Origin: Basidiobolus ranarum
Taxonomy: Eukaryota > Basidiobolomycota > Basidiobolomycetes > Basidiobolales
Length of the DNA stretch: 33,840 bases
NCBI GenBank assembly: GCA_040143965.1
Contig: JASJQH010000069.1
Span: 1 to 33,840, forward strand
Reading direction: 5' to 3'
Position 1 is the stretch's first letter, and the number at the start of each line of letters is the position of its first letter. A program made the translations under genes and the position numbers. Shown here piece after piece: positions 21,460-33,196 of the stretch. The notes beneath the pieces were generated by a model. That model saw nothing but the letters and a program-made list of their open reading frames with translations. It did not search any database and had not been told where the DNA came from.

Positions 21460-23104
21460 CTAGTGACGCTGTGGGCTGGGTGTGCGTGGCCCTTTGGGAA
21501 TTTGTGGATGTCGATTTGAGTGGCCACGTTCTCCATTATCTAAATTTTGTGGAGCTCTCGGCCTACGATTTGGTGGGCTGCGAGAACGTCTTCTATCATC
21601 CCTATCAGAAGTCCATTAACGAGGTTGATCAAATGCAACAACATGTATAGCAAAAACTACTTACTTTGGGTGGTCGCGACGTTCCCGACCACGGTCATAG
21701 TCACGCACGCCTTCATAGTGGGTATCACGAAGTTTGGGCGGAGTACGAGGTCTTTGTGCAGGCTGGTAATCTCTATAATATCAAAAATAGGGGGAGGTTG
21801 GTTGACGTTCACGATGATTTCAACAAGTTGGTACGATAACTTGCCTATTAAATTCGGAACGTTGTGAATAATGAGGAGGTGAAAACCGTGACCTAGATGT
21901 AGGCCTTGGTGGCCGGGAGAAGGATCCGTATCGATCGCGTTCACCTAAAATCTGCTCTCTTTCGTATCTTTCTCTAAAATAATTATCATCTCTATCATAA
22001 TATAGATCACGCTCGGATGGAGGATATACTGGACGGTACTCTCGATCGGGATAGCCTCTCTCTGAATCTTGATAATTAGGGCGACTGTATGATCGATGGT
22101 CCTTAGAATAGCTTAAATCTGTAGGCCGCTCATAACGATCTGGATAAGTGTCACGACGTAGGTGATCATGGGCAGGACGGATCTGCGCTTGTGAAGGAAG
22201 ATATCTATCGTATCGACCCGGTGGCCTACTTTCACGTTCTTGTCGACGAGAATCATAATTTCTTTCTCTTGAAGGACTATTGTACCTTCTATGATCCTCG
22301 CCTCGTGACACTGCGCGTGGCTCTCGTGAAATATCACGTTTTGGTCTGGTTTCATCTCGTGTGCCTCGTGGTGCACTAAATAAACAAGGAACAATGTTAC
22401 CAAGATAAAGGAGAGAGATGATGACAATTACCCAACTCAAAACAAAAAGAAGAACAATTTCATGATATCTTGTTTGAATATACTAAACGTAGTGGAATGG
22501 TTTCTCGCGATGATGAATAAAAACATACCTTGGACAATCGCGAACCCAATGGCCAATGCCCCCACAATTGAAGCAAGGATCTTTGTCTTTAGCTGGACGA
22601 ATATGTCTCGATTCATCCCTGTTGTTTACATAATCACGGTTGGAATCCACTCTACTGGTCTGGGGCTCTCGTCGTAGGTTTTCGTTTTGAGAGCCAACCT
22701 CCGTTTGTATTTGATTCGAATTTTTGAATGCATCAGTTTTAACGACATGAGGATCTCTAGAAGTATGGGCAAGTTCTACTCGAAGGGTTGATCCAAGAAA
22801 ATCTTTACCATGCATCTCCCTGAGAGCATCTTGACAGCTAGTTGGGTTGTCGTATTCCTTAGTTTCAGAAACATAGAACGAATTAATCAAGCATTATAAT
22901 AAGGTCTATCAACAACGGTGAGTGAAAATACAGTCCGCTACATCGAGAGAGTTTGTCGAATGAGTGCGAGATGAAACTTACGAGGAAACAATACGTGTTC
23001 TTAAATTCGATATTTGACGTGTGTCCAAAACGGGAGAAGAAGTCCTTTATGTCTTTAGGACCCACAGTACTCGATATGCCGCCAATGTATATTTTGTAAG
23101 ACAT
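21460..23104 (-). CDS. SR-type splicing factor: RRM plus zinc knuckle plus R-rich tail
   Basis: Five exons, 410 aa: 23104-22982, 22857-22529, 22375-21845, 21772-21665, 21601-21460. Residues 3-73 form an RRM, with RNP2 KIYIGGI and an RNP1 position degenerate (NTYCFLEY). A CCHC zinc knuckle follows (Cys136, Cys139, His144, Cys149). The rest is a long Arg/Asp/Tyr/Ser-rich tail with RSRSPP near the end. The RRM-knuckle-RS order resembles SRSF7/9G8 and plant RSZ proteins, nuclear RNA-binding factors acting in splicing and mRNA export; the long R/D/Y-rich tail is unusual. Intron 3 has a GC donor. The divergent phytochelatin synthase gene starts 304 bp upstream. Confidence 0.88.
21773..21844 (-). 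other. GC-AG intron of the SR-type gene
   Basis: On the minus strand this 72-nt intron begins GCAAGT after AATAG and ends ATATTATAG. GCAAGT is the classical GC-type donor. The join gives SEFNRDYQPAQRPRTPP in one frame, continuing the R-rich tail, whereas reading through the donor ends at a stop within about seven codons. Confidence 0.85.
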
Positions 23105-23408
23105 GTCAAGTCAACAGGCTAGCAGTGAACTAAAAAATATAGTCAGTAGCTATAGCAGTTCAAAGCTTCACTCAAAGGCTATTCTTACCAACCAAGCGAC
23201 TTGGTCACTTAAGATAAATATTAATTTGATTATTTTGCTTTTGCTTGAGATTTCAAGAGTGATCTGATCTAGTATCGTTGGAATTTTCCATCAAGCAGGA
23301 GATAACAATGGAGTTGTTAATTGGGCATTTGACCTTGAGTTTCATATTTGTATTTATGTTAAAGCAAAATGTTTTTCATGTGGTATCTTCTACCTAGGTG
23401 TGTCCAAG
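23105..23408. promoter_or_regulatory. Divergent promoter region, SR-type gene and phytochelatin synthase
   Basis: This 304-bp AT-rich spacer separates two start codons pointing apart. It should hold both promoters. A metal-responsive element might be expected for phytochelatin synthase, but none was recognised. Confidence 0.5.
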
Positions 23409-24704
23409 ATGCAGTATTCATTTTATAAACGCCCTTTGCCATCCAATCTGATAGCTTTCGCATCTACTGAAGGAAAGGAACTATTCAAAGAAACCTTAAA
23501 TGAAGGAAATCTTGAGTCTTATTTTACACTAATTCAACAATTCGATACTCAGAACGATCCAGCTTTTTGTGCTCTGAGTAGTTTAACTATTGTACTTAAT
23601 ACTTTAGAAGTAGATCCAAAACGCCAATGGAAAGGTGTTTGGCGATGGTATAGTGATGAGATGCTTGATTGCTGTCGATCATTAGAACAGGTTCGAGAAA
23701 CTGGAGTAACACTTCCTGAATTTTCGTGTTTAGCTAAATGCAATGGGCTCGACGAACAGACGAATCGTGCAGACCTAACCACTAAGGATAAATTTTGGGA
23801 TGATTTAATAAAGGTATCACAATCTTCAGATACCCTCATGGTAGTAGCTTATCACCGCAAAACTCTGGGACAAACCGGGAGTGGTCATTATTCCCCTGTT
23901 GCCGGGGTGAACCAAAAGAAAAAAATGGTTTTGATACTCGACGTCGCTAGATTTAAATATCCAGTCTACTGGGTTCCGTTTGAGCTTTTATGGGATTCCT
24001 TAAACCCCATAGATTCAGAGACTGGCAAACCGCGAGGATATATTCTTTTGAAAAAAACCCAACAGTTTACTGAAGGACTAGTTCGTTTAGCCTTGAATAA
24101 AAACTCATGGCTGAAACTTTCCAAGACTTTACGCTTGTTGGATGTAAGTACTTGTCAAACTTCGAAGGATCTGGTCTGCCTGATAGTAAAAGGAATTCCA
24201 ATTGAGTATAGTTCGCTAGTCGAGATGAAAATAACCCCAACCATTATCGAAAACAGTGATAGTGATGAAGAATTTTGCGCAGAAAGTTCAAAGAGGCTAA
24301 ACGAAGAGAATAAGCATCGTCAAATCGAAGAGCTAGTTTCAGCGGTAAAAACCCTTCCTATCTACCAGATTGTTGAATCCGTACTTCCATCCAGCTCGAT
24401 TGATAGTACATGTGAGAAGACCAATTCATTGCATCCTCGTTTGTATGTTCCTCCGAACTCCTGCAGTCAGTATATAGCTTTTCTCTCTCTATTCCTACTG
24501 GCTTGGGTTCAAACGACTCGCAAAACATGCTCTGCCAGTGTACCTTCTATGCCAGAGCACTTGGTTACTGAGCTTGTCGATTCAGTGTCCCAATCCACCT
24601 TAGTGTTACACGAGATTGAGGTCATTTCTAAGCAGATTCAATCTTTGAATTCATGCTGTGATGAAGAAAGAGTTAAACGATGCTGTTGCAAACATTCTTC
24701 ATGA
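23409..24704 (+). CDS. PCS: Phytochelatin synthase (glutathione gamma-glutamylcysteinyltransferase)
   Basis: Single exon, 431 aa. The enzyme joins gamma-Glu-Cys units from glutathione into phytochelatins that bind cadmium and other metals. The catalytic triad is complete: Cys54 (DPAFCALSSL), His160 (GSGHYSPVAG) and Asp178 (ILDVARFKYP), all offset by two from Arabidopsis PCS1 (56, 162, 180). FYKRPLPSNLIAF and RQWKGVWRWYSDEMLDCC are family signatures. The C-terminal half is poorly conserved, as usual, and ends with CC at ~417-418 and CCC near the last residues, consistent with the Cys-rich sensor tails of other PCS. The ATG at 23409 was chosen because MQYSFYKRPLP aligns with plant starts; the preceding in-frame GTG at 23400 is not a likely start. 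It lacks introns, unlike its neighbours. Confidence 0.96.
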   Translation: MQYSFYKRPLPSNLIAFASTEGKELFKETLNEGNLESYFTLIQQFDTQNDPAFCALSSLTIVLNTLEVDPKRQWKGVWRWYSDEMLDCCRSLEQVRETGVTLPEFSCLAKCNGLDEQTNRADLTTKDKFWDDLIKVSQSSDTLMVVAYHRKTLGQTGSGHYSPVAGVNQKKKMVLILDVARFKYPVYWVPFELLWDSLNPIDSETGKPRGYILLKKTQQFTEGLVRLALNKNSWLKLSKTLRLLDVSTCQTSKDLVCLIVKGIPIEYSSLVEMKITPTIIENSDSDEEFCAESSKRLNEENKHRQIEELVSAVKTLPIYQIVESVLPSSSIDSTCEKTNSLHPRLYVPPNSCSQYIAFLSLFLLAWVQTTRKTCSASVPSMPEHLVTELVDSVSQSTLVLHEIEVISKQIQSLNSCCDEERVKRCCCKHSS

Positions 24705-25076
24705 GAAACTTGTTTATTTTTCGGATTTGGATAAAATTATTGCTGAAACACAGCAATCCGGCTCTCAATTTTTTTTTGAATCTACACATTGTTTTGATAT
24801 AGATTGTGTAAATATTTTTGAATATTTGTCAAATAACGATGCTAAAATTTGTTTACTTTGAAGATTATTGACTATGTATTCCAAAAATCCTTAACAATTT
24901 CAATAAATGTGTAACAATACTGAGGGATTCATCAGTAATCCCTCGAATGGCTTAGATTTTTTCATGATGAAACATAAAAATTGGTGCAATTATTGTTTCA
25001 TCTTTACTTCACTTTTGCTCTCTTAGGCGTAGAATTCTCGAACGTTGTTTGCTCTTTTCTACCACATCCTTTGCTA
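24705..25076. other. Intergenic region, phytochelatin synthase to importin-11
   Basis: This 372-bp AT-rich spacer contains the PCS 3' UTR and the importin-11 promoter. A second open frame (24658-24861) overlaps the PCS end in another reading phase (67 codons, VANILHEKLVYFSDLDKI); without an ATG context or homology it is taken as chance. Confidence 0.5.
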
Positions 25077-28000
25077 ATGTCAACCCCTAAAGAGCAATTG
25101 TTGGCCGCTCTTACTGAGATAGCTTCGCAGGTTCCTGAAAGACTCAAGCCTGCAGAAGCACAACTAAAACAGTGGGAAACTTCTCCAGATTTCCATGTTA
25201 CTCTACAGGTACTAGTACTTACCAACTTTAGATAGCTACAACTACTTTAATTGCAAAAACCGATGCATTTTCTGAACTTGTTAATTATTTATATATCTTG
25301 TGTCCCCGCAAATAAAACGATAGTAATAACTTTTATATAGGAAATATTTTACGACAAATCTCTCGATTTAAGCATCAGATGGCTAAGCATCATTTACCTT
25401 AAAAATGGAATCGATAGGTATTGGAGGAAAACTGCTAGAAAGTAAGTGCATCTCTTAGCTCAGATAAGATAAAGTTTGTTTTCTGATTCATATTTGACTT
25501 ATAGCGCAATTCTTCCTGAAGAGAAAAGCAAAATTAGAGACCGTATATTACTATCTTTTGACGAACCCCACAAACAGGTGAACATCGTAGCATAAAATAG
25601 TGATAGGACATAGTGATACTCATAGGTTTATCTTGATATTAGCTTGCCATTCAAAGCGCCGTCTTAACTTCGAAAATAGCTAGATTTGACGTACCAGATG
25701 AATGGTAGTTATTTGATATCTCTGATAATTTGATCATTTCAAATTGTTAATGTTGCTTTAGGCCTAATCTTCTTCACACTCTGTTGCGCATTATACAAGA
25801 GTCCACATCCGTTGTTGAGAATCCGTTGAGTAGAGTTGTTCAACAAAATACACTCTACACTTTGCATTTGGTAGTCAAGGCTTTATGTTCTCGAACCCTC
25901 AGTAAAAGTCGCAGAATGCTTGAGAGCGTAAGAATCTCTATTTATCGTCAGTAAGCATCTGTGATGACTTAGCTTACCCATTTTCCTAGGTTTCTCCGGA
26001 ACTTTTCCGCCACATTGCGAATATATATATTCAGCATACCGATACTTTATTTTCACTAGCTGCGTCAAGCACTATTAATCCACAAGATTTAAGTAATGTG
26101 CTTGAGCATTCTCTGGTTTCTCTAAAATGCCTTCGAAGACTTGTGGTACATGGCTTCAAAGATATAAATGCCTCTGAAGAAACCAAGGTTAGTACATAAA
26201 ATTAGCTTTGAAAGAACTACTTAATTAACGTAAGTTCTCGTTTTAGACCTTCTACGTTCTACTTATTAGAAATCTCGCTAAATATCTAGCACTAAGTAAT
26301 ACCATACTCGTATTGCTTATATGTAGATACAATAGAAATGTAACATTCTTTTATATTGTTCTTAGGAAATACTGCCTACATTCACGGAACCGAATCTCAA
26401 GTGTTTACCTTACTCAGTTCACATGTCACCCTAGTTGGTAAAGTGTATCTAGATATTCAAAAGTTCCACCCAGTTCCATTTGTTTTGGCAGACGGATTTG
26501 TCGACGTAATTAAGTATTACTGGGATGTGTTAATATCTGAAGGCGCAAGAGTCAGCAAAATTAATGATGTTTTAGGTGAGAAATCCAATATCTTTACAAC
26601 ATTCATATCGATCTACTAACTTTGGAACTCTGCCAGAATCGTCACAACCGCCACCTTTTGAAAAGTTCTTGATACAAGGTCTTTTACTTATCAAAAATAT
26701 CGTTAAAAACATAGCCTATTCAAGTCATGGAGGTAATGATTTCTCGATTTTATACAACACAATTGTAACTTTTACTGACAATCCTGTTGGTGTAGGCGCC
26801 CAGGATTCAGAAGTTGCCCGTGTTCGTGCTGTTCTTGATGGCAACGTTCTCACACCCTCGTTTGTCACTCAGTTTGCTGAACTATTGATTACCAACTATA
26901 TCTTGCTAAAAAAAGAGGACCTTGAATTGTGGGACTCAGAGCCTGAAGAATGGATTTCAGAGGAAGAAGCAGATCATTGGGAATTCCACCTTCGGGTAAC
27001 AATATAGTTCAACTTTTGGATTGTCACCAAACCAGACTAACCTTTGTTATAGTCCTGCGCAGAGAAGGTCTTTATGGATTTATTTTCGCAATACCGTCAA
27101 ACCCTTACCCCCGTTCTTCTCAACTCCTTGGGGAGTGTATCAGGTATGAATAACGTATATGCTACACCTCTAGAATATGCTAACCAATTCATCAGAGGGA
27201 AATGTGGATGATATGAATAGACTTCTTCTAAAAGATGCAGTTTACTGCTCTATTGGCTTAGCTGCCCATGATCTTTATGATGCCTTAGATTTTGATAGAT
27301 GGCTCGTTGAAAGATTGAATGGCGAAGTAAATAACAAGAGTTCAAAGTATTATCTGGAAGATTTTCTTTAAGCACTATACATGTATTAATTCTCAAATTG
27401 CCGTTTAGCTTTAAAATCATTCGCCGTAGAATCGCTTGGCTCGTTGGAAAATGGATTGGCATTAAAGTATCCAAGGAGTCCCGCACAGAAGTATATAAAT
27501 TGCTTCTTAATTTAATGGTTCCGGAAGAAGATCTCGTTGTTAGAATCACTGCTGTTACCAACCTACGAAGCTATATCCTTTCTATATGTTATTGATCTAT
27601 TCCATAATATGTATCAACCTCTCGCATATCATCCTTAACATTTTACGTATTGATGACTGGGACTTTGAGCCTGAGAAATTTATCCCGTACCTTGAACCCT
27701 CTATTGAATCAATCACAAAGATGTTGGACTCTGTTGAGGAATTCGATAGTAGAATGCGTGTCTTAAATACAATGGCAATGATCGTTGAGCGCATGGAGAA
27801 ACAAGTAAGATTTTTATTTTCCAAGAATCGTCTCTACTTCTGCAATCTTATTCCTACTTTTTTAGATCATTCCCTTTGCTCAAAGAGTTATGGATCTATT
27901 ACCACCTCTCTGGTTTGGATCTCAAGATGAAAATCTGTTCAAATCGTCTATTCTCTTAACGGTCACAAAGCTTGTCGGGGTATGGTTTCCGATATTTGCA

Positions 28001-29464
28001 TACGACCTTTTTTGTATCATGGTATTGATTTATCTTGAATGCTCATTTTAGGCTTTGGGCGAAGCTTCAACTAATATGCATAGTTTTGTCGTCCCTCTTG
28101 TTCAACATAGTACTGATCTCAGCCATGTAGGTTCCTTTAAACATGTGATTTCCTCTTGTTTTACTAATCAGCGTGCTTGCACTTTTATTGGAATTTTCTT
28201 GTGTAGCCTGCACATGTATATTTACTAGACGATGGCTTAGATTTATGGCATATTGCCGTTCAAAACTCGACACAATGCTCACAGGAACTGTACTCTATCT
28301 TCCCCAATGTCATCAATCTATTGGAATATGGGTCCGAAAGCTTGAGGAAAGTCTTGAAGATTGTGGAGAGTTATTTGCTTCTTGCACCCGATATGATTTT
28401 ACAGGTAACATCTCGATTTCGCAAAAACTTTTTATCCGGAGTACTAACCCCCCGTTGAAGAACTTCTCGACCTCATTGATGGACGCTTTCACTAGACTTC
28501 TAGGTGATTTGAAACCTGAAGCCTGTAGAGTTGTTACGCACGTAATCGAAACCATGATTCAGCTAAATCGAATGAGCCTCTGTGGTGATGCGATGATATC
28601 CTCAGGTTTGTTGTGGAAATTGATGACTGCAATTCTCGAGAATAAGGTAATGCAATGATAGGATCCAAACTAGCCACTTGAATCGCTAAAATTTGCACCT
28701 ATTTATTGCTTAGGAATATGCTTATGTCCTTGTGAACTATTTATGTACCTTTGCTCGTGTTGCCTTATTTGATCCGGAACTTTTCGTTAAATTTGTCAAG
28801 ATGGCCGGTGAAAGGTGCAACCCACCTCAACCCGACCTTTTGGGCGTTTTCCTTGACCATTGGATTGACAAGGTAACCACCATCGGCTCATACCCTGTGT
28901 TGGATGATAACTAACTATGCTTTATCTCTAGTTCGACAATATGGGTCATCCAAAGCAACGAAAATTAAATGCATTAGCATTGATAACCCTTGCCGCGTTC
29001 GATATACCGGAGGTTAACCAACGATTCCCTCAATTAGTGGGAATCTGGACCGATGTATTGACAGAAGTCAAAGAAAGCGGGGATGGAGAGTAAGTATATT
29101 CAGGCTTCAATTCAGTTCACGAATCGAGAACGGTTTACTAATTGAATTACGATTAGCTCGTCAATCTATTGGGAAGAAAATACCGAGTATGAAGATGATG
29201 TAGAAGGAAATCCTGAGAGTAATAGACGCCGAGAGGTAAGTAGCATCCAACGATCACTTATCTATAAGATTCTAACCTGTTATTGTTCTGTATGAATAGC
29301 TCTTGCAGCATGACCCTGTTTACTCTACCAATCTAATCCAATACACACAAATGAAGTTGAAAGAGAGTGAAAATGCGCACGGAGGCCCGCAGCTATTTCA
29401 ACAGCAAGTTCTCAGCCATGTGGACCCCTTGTTAGTCGAAGAACTTCAAAGATTACTTTCTTAG
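25077..29464 (+). CDS. IPO11: Importin-11 / Kap120-type karyopherin beta
   Basis: Model of 22 exons, 994 aa (human IPO11 is 975): 25077-25208, 25341-25441, 25505-25577, 25643-25704, 25762-25927, 25990-26187, 26247-26295, 26366-26575, 26637-26732, 26796-26995, 27053-27143, 27196-27346, 27409-27572, 27647-27804, 27866-27979, 28052-28126, 28207-28404, 28461-28646, 28714-28872, 28932-29089, 29157-29235, 29300-29464. HEAT-repeat nuclear transport receptor. Strong matches to IPO11 run end to end: LKPAEAQLKQWETSPDF, LKNGIDRYWRKTA, NRLLLKDAVYCSIGLAA, IRRRIAWLVGKWI, HVYLLDDGLDLW and HDPVYSTNLIQY. The N-terminal importin-beta domain binds Ran-GTP. Cargo is unknown. Intron 13 is AT-AC (U12-type). All junctions keep frame. 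Confidence 0.95.
27573..27646 (+). other. U12-type AT-AC intron (importin-11 intron 13)
   Basis: This 74-nt intron begins ATATCCTTT, the exact U12-type AT-AC donor, and ends TTTTAC. ATCCTTAAC at 27631-27639 matches the U12 branch consensus TTCCTTAAC at eight of nine positions, about 8 nt before the 3' end. No AG occurs between 27571 and 27667, so no ordinary acceptor exists. Reading through meets a stop at about 27592-27594. Splicing gives TNLRSCIDDWDFEPEKF, aligning without gap with human IPO11 (TTLKLTVDDFEFRTDQF). It is therefore a minor-spliceosome intron. Confidence 0.93.
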
Positions 29465-30389
29465 ACCCTCTGTCTTTAGAGCTCAATAGTCAATATTTTA
29501 AGCGGAAATTGAGCGGAATGTTCGTATATTTACTAGTAGAGAGGTAGCTATCATACCCAAAGCATTCAACGTCGATAATAGTATAGTTTCACACTCGTTG
29601 GACTTGTGTTTTTGGAGGCTTCGTTAGCTTTATCGACATATGTGCAATTCAATAAACATTACGTTTTTATTCGCATGAATGAAACATTTCGAATCCCGAA
29701 TCGAAAATCGAGAAACGATATCGCACTTAGGAAATTTCTAAACATTATTTAATACGTTATTGTAGCTGGCGTTTCTTTACACCACAACAGCACAGATCCA
29801 CTAGAAAGGTTGAATGTTTTCATTTAATACTCCACAGCCTGTTTGGTCAATGGACGTACAATGGTGATACTAAAAAGGATCACTTCTAAGAAAGCAAGCA
29901 GATTTGTGTGATATTTATTAGGTAAATTAGAATAATTAATTACCTAGCAGAGATAATTGGAAATACTACAATAAGACTAACCGAATTTGATTCCTTGATG
30001 AAGGTTTCACATTAGCATTCCATCCATTATCTGTACGCACCAATGCATTACGGATTGCATTAAACACGTATCACGTTTAGTAATTTGGTGGTCCAAATAC
30101 TTCTAGTACTATTTAGAATTTGAAATTGGTTAAATTCATAATCAGCCCTATGTAGAAATCTACAAGCATATAACGTGTAACTTCAGACAGTCGCTTTCTC
30201 TGAGTATTATTGTTAATATTGTCCCCTGTTTGTGTGCTCAAGCCTCACTATTTCTTGTTTCAAGTTACTTTTGAAAATATATCGCATTAACTATTGAAGT
30301 ATTTGAGTACTTACCAAAGCCCTCATAACTCTTTTATCTTGTATCTAAACTCCGAAGAGAAGCCTAACAGAGAGTGAGTTTTTTCTACT
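29465..30389. other. Intergenic region, importin-11 to Spa2
   Basis: This 925-bp AT-rich spacer has an AATAAA poly(A)-like signal near 29651 for importin-11. The rest should hold the Spa2 promoter. No open frame, tRNA or repeat of note was recognised. Confidence 0.5.
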
Positions 30390-33196
30390 ATGGCTGCAGA
30401 TTTGGCCATAACCCACCACGAAGGATTAAGAACTTATTTATCTTCGTACTTGCAAAGAGGTGAAGAAATATTATTTTGTTATTTTTCTTTATTTGAAGTA
30501 ATAGCTCAATTCTAGTTGGTTGTTATACATATTTCCTGTCAAAAACTCACACCTTTTACCTCTATAACAGAACAAGCTGGTATAAGTGAGCAAAGAAAAT
30601 CTGCTAGAGAAAAATTAACCAAATTATCACGCCAACAGTTTCAAGAACTTTCTACTGATGTGTACGATGAACTTACCCGTCGCATGCTGAACTCTAGTCA
30701 GGGTAAAGTTCACTTGTCTTTTTCTTAGGTAAATATAGTAGATTGATGGCTTTATGTTACAGCTCCCTTTCTTCCCGTGAGTGATGATTTCCACCCCAAA
30801 CGTAACCAAGCGCGTCAGAAATTAGCCACACTCTCCAAAACTAGGTTTAAAGATCTTGCCAGTGACGTATTTTGTGAGTTAGAAAGAAGATATCCAGAAC
30901 TTAAAGAGCAGAGAATTAAAGAAAACATGGTAGAAAAGGTAGAAAGTTATCTGGTTTCTGTTTAATGTTTATTACACTCGCTCATTATCTTTTTAATAAT
31001 ATAACAGCCACGCTCCCTCAACTCGCAGCCTACTTCTAGTATCCCACCATATGCAAATGATTCTATTTACTCGTCAAAGTCGGATGGTGATATACGCGAT
31101 ACAGCGCGTAATAAAGACGCGATGCCCACAGATGTATCTAAATCGGTGATTTTAAAATCTTCCTCAAAAGGTGAAGATAATCTACCCAACTACGATTTGT
31201 TGGTAAACTTTGACTCTTTGGATAACTTGATGGCCGACTTGGGACATATGATAGGCGAAAATAAAGAGGCCCGCGATCCCCCCAAGCCTAAGATAAATTC
31301 ACCAAACTCAACCAAAAAGCTTCCTTCTAAAGAGGAGCATCCTATCCAGGTTCCTATTAAATATTATGTTGTAGACGTCTTTACTTGTAACATAACAAAT
31401 TTTCGCTACAGAATGGCGCCTTGAAACACTCCAATTCCGGGTCGGAGGAAGAAACTGAGGCTTTACGTAAAGACAGTGCTGAATTGAGCCATGTGTCATC
31501 GGTTAGTATCTGGTTACCAGTCTCTAAAAGTAGATTCAGTGATATTGAAATCATTTTATTACAGCAGCCAAATGCTTCAGCGGCTGAATCAATCATAGTA
31601 AAGCAATTGCAAGACGAGTTGGAAAAACAGAAATCTGTACGTTACAAACCATTTTCTAGACGTGTCGACATTATTTAACGCTTTATATTACTCTTCAGTT
31701 AAATCAACAACAGGACCTTATTTTAACTAAACTTCAAAGAGATCATGAGCATTTGCTCAAAGATTACAAGAGTCAACTAGAGGTGAAAGGAGACTTCTCG
31801 TTCATAACGCATGACGCATATCAAAGATCTCTAACAATACATCACAATAGGTTAGCAACAGTATCAAATCGGAAATGTCAACTTTGCTGTCGGAGATAGA
31901 AAGTGTATCGAAAAAAAACGAGGAACTGATATTACGACACGAGCAGACTCAAGCAAAACTGAAACATACCACAGACGAAGTAAACTAATAACTCAATCAC
32001 TTTTCTCGTAAGTCGTTTACTCATATTTTGATGTTTCATTAGAGAACAAAAATTCAGCAAAAACTTGATGAGACCAAGTCAGAGTTGCGTCGCTTGAAAG
32101 GTACCATCCAGATAAAGTCATACGTTTGCTTAATTTCTATGATACTTACATTTCTTTTGCAAAGCTACCTCGGCTTACATTCGAACCGCACCCAAAACTC
32201 ACATCAATGATAATAGTTTAATGAAGCCTCACTCGCATGGTGTCATTGAGGTGGAGAAAGTCACTTCTTACCAAGTGGCTGTAGATGATTTACTATGTGC
32301 TGCCAGGTATGTTTGTAAAGTATTCGAGACAATAGTAAATTACTGGACGTGAACATTTCTCTACTAGATCTGATACTCCTACTGGGGTTCTTATGGCGAT
32401 GAAATCCATAGTCATTACATGCAAGGCACTTACTGAAAGTGTTGAAAAGCACGAGCAAAGAATTGAAGTGGCTGAAGGTGATAATCGGAGAGAAAACATC
32501 AACACCCTTATGTCTAGGATTTCTACCAACCTCTCCAACTTAATGGCTGCTGCAAAAAACCACGCCACTGGATTTGGCGTTTCTCCGGTTTCCCTTCTGG
32601 ATGCAGCGGCCAACAATCTTACAGTAGTTATTGTGGATCTAGTCAGACAGCTCAAGATTAAAAAAAGTCGTACAGAGAGGCCCTCAAATCCCGATGAATC
32701 CGGACATTCTGACGATGATGTTACACTGTCGACTGTGTTGAGCAATTTAAGCACTCGAGATACTAGCCCTAGTTCCGGCAAGCAGTCTATCTTAGAGGTT
32801 AATGAGCTCAAACAATATTTGGAACGCCAAACCGATTCCATTGTGCAAGCTATTCAAGCACTCCTTCAAATAATCAGAAGCTCTCAATTTGGACAAGAGC
32901 TTACCGCTACTATCGAAAATATTAATACCATTGTACAGGATCTAGTAAATATTTCGCGCCACAGCTTTACCAATAGCACTTCTGGAATGCCATATCGGCA
33001 TCGGGCAGAGGCCATACTTTCAGATCTAGAGTCAAGTAATAGCAAAATGTTTAAACTTCAAAGCGATCTAACAAAAGGTACTGACGATGCTCAAGCGTCC
33101 TCGAGCCCTAACCATAAGATTCTTAAGCAGAAGTTGGCTAGTGCCTCCTTTGAAATTGCCAAATATACTAAAGAGCTTGTTGGACTGATAGAATAA
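30390..33196 (+). CDS. SPA2: Spa2-like polarity scaffold (SHD/GIT-repeat protein)
   Basis: Model of 11 exons, 707 aa: 30390-30459, 30571-30702, 30763-30938, 31008-31349, 31412-31501, 31565-31636, 31699-31782, 31851-31979, 32043-32100, 32165-32306, 32368-33196. Two tandem SHD/GIT repeats occupy residues ~28-110: ARE-KLTKLSRQQFQELSTDVYDEL and ARQ-KLATLSKTRFKDLASDVFCEL, the second preceded by DDFHPKRNQ. The middle is acidic and low-complexity, followed by a coiled coil (QLQDELEKQK, LLKDYKSQLE). The C-terminal third (ATSAYIRTAP, YQVAVDDLLCAARSDTPTGVLMAMKSIV) is helical and matches the conserved Spa2/GIT C-terminal region. In fungi Spa2 gathers MAPK kinases and formin regulators at growing hyphal tips. 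Intron 5 (31502-31564) is 63 nt and stop-free, so its removal is not certain. Confidence 0.9.

Noticed and set aside
23400-23408. GTG at 23400 as the phytochelatin synthase start
   Set aside because: GTG is not a normal nuclear start in fungi; the ATG at 23409 gives MQYSFYKRPLP, which aligns with plant PCS.
24658-24861. Open frame overlapping the end of phytochelatin synthase
   Set aside because: It lies in another phase, has no recognisable domain, and the PCS frame already ends in a family-typical Cys-rich tail.
24884-24900. TCCTTAAC after the phytochelatin synthase gene, looking like a U12 branch site
   Set aside because: There is no U12 donor upstream, no AC or AG at a suitable distance and no exon to join; it lies in the 3' flank.
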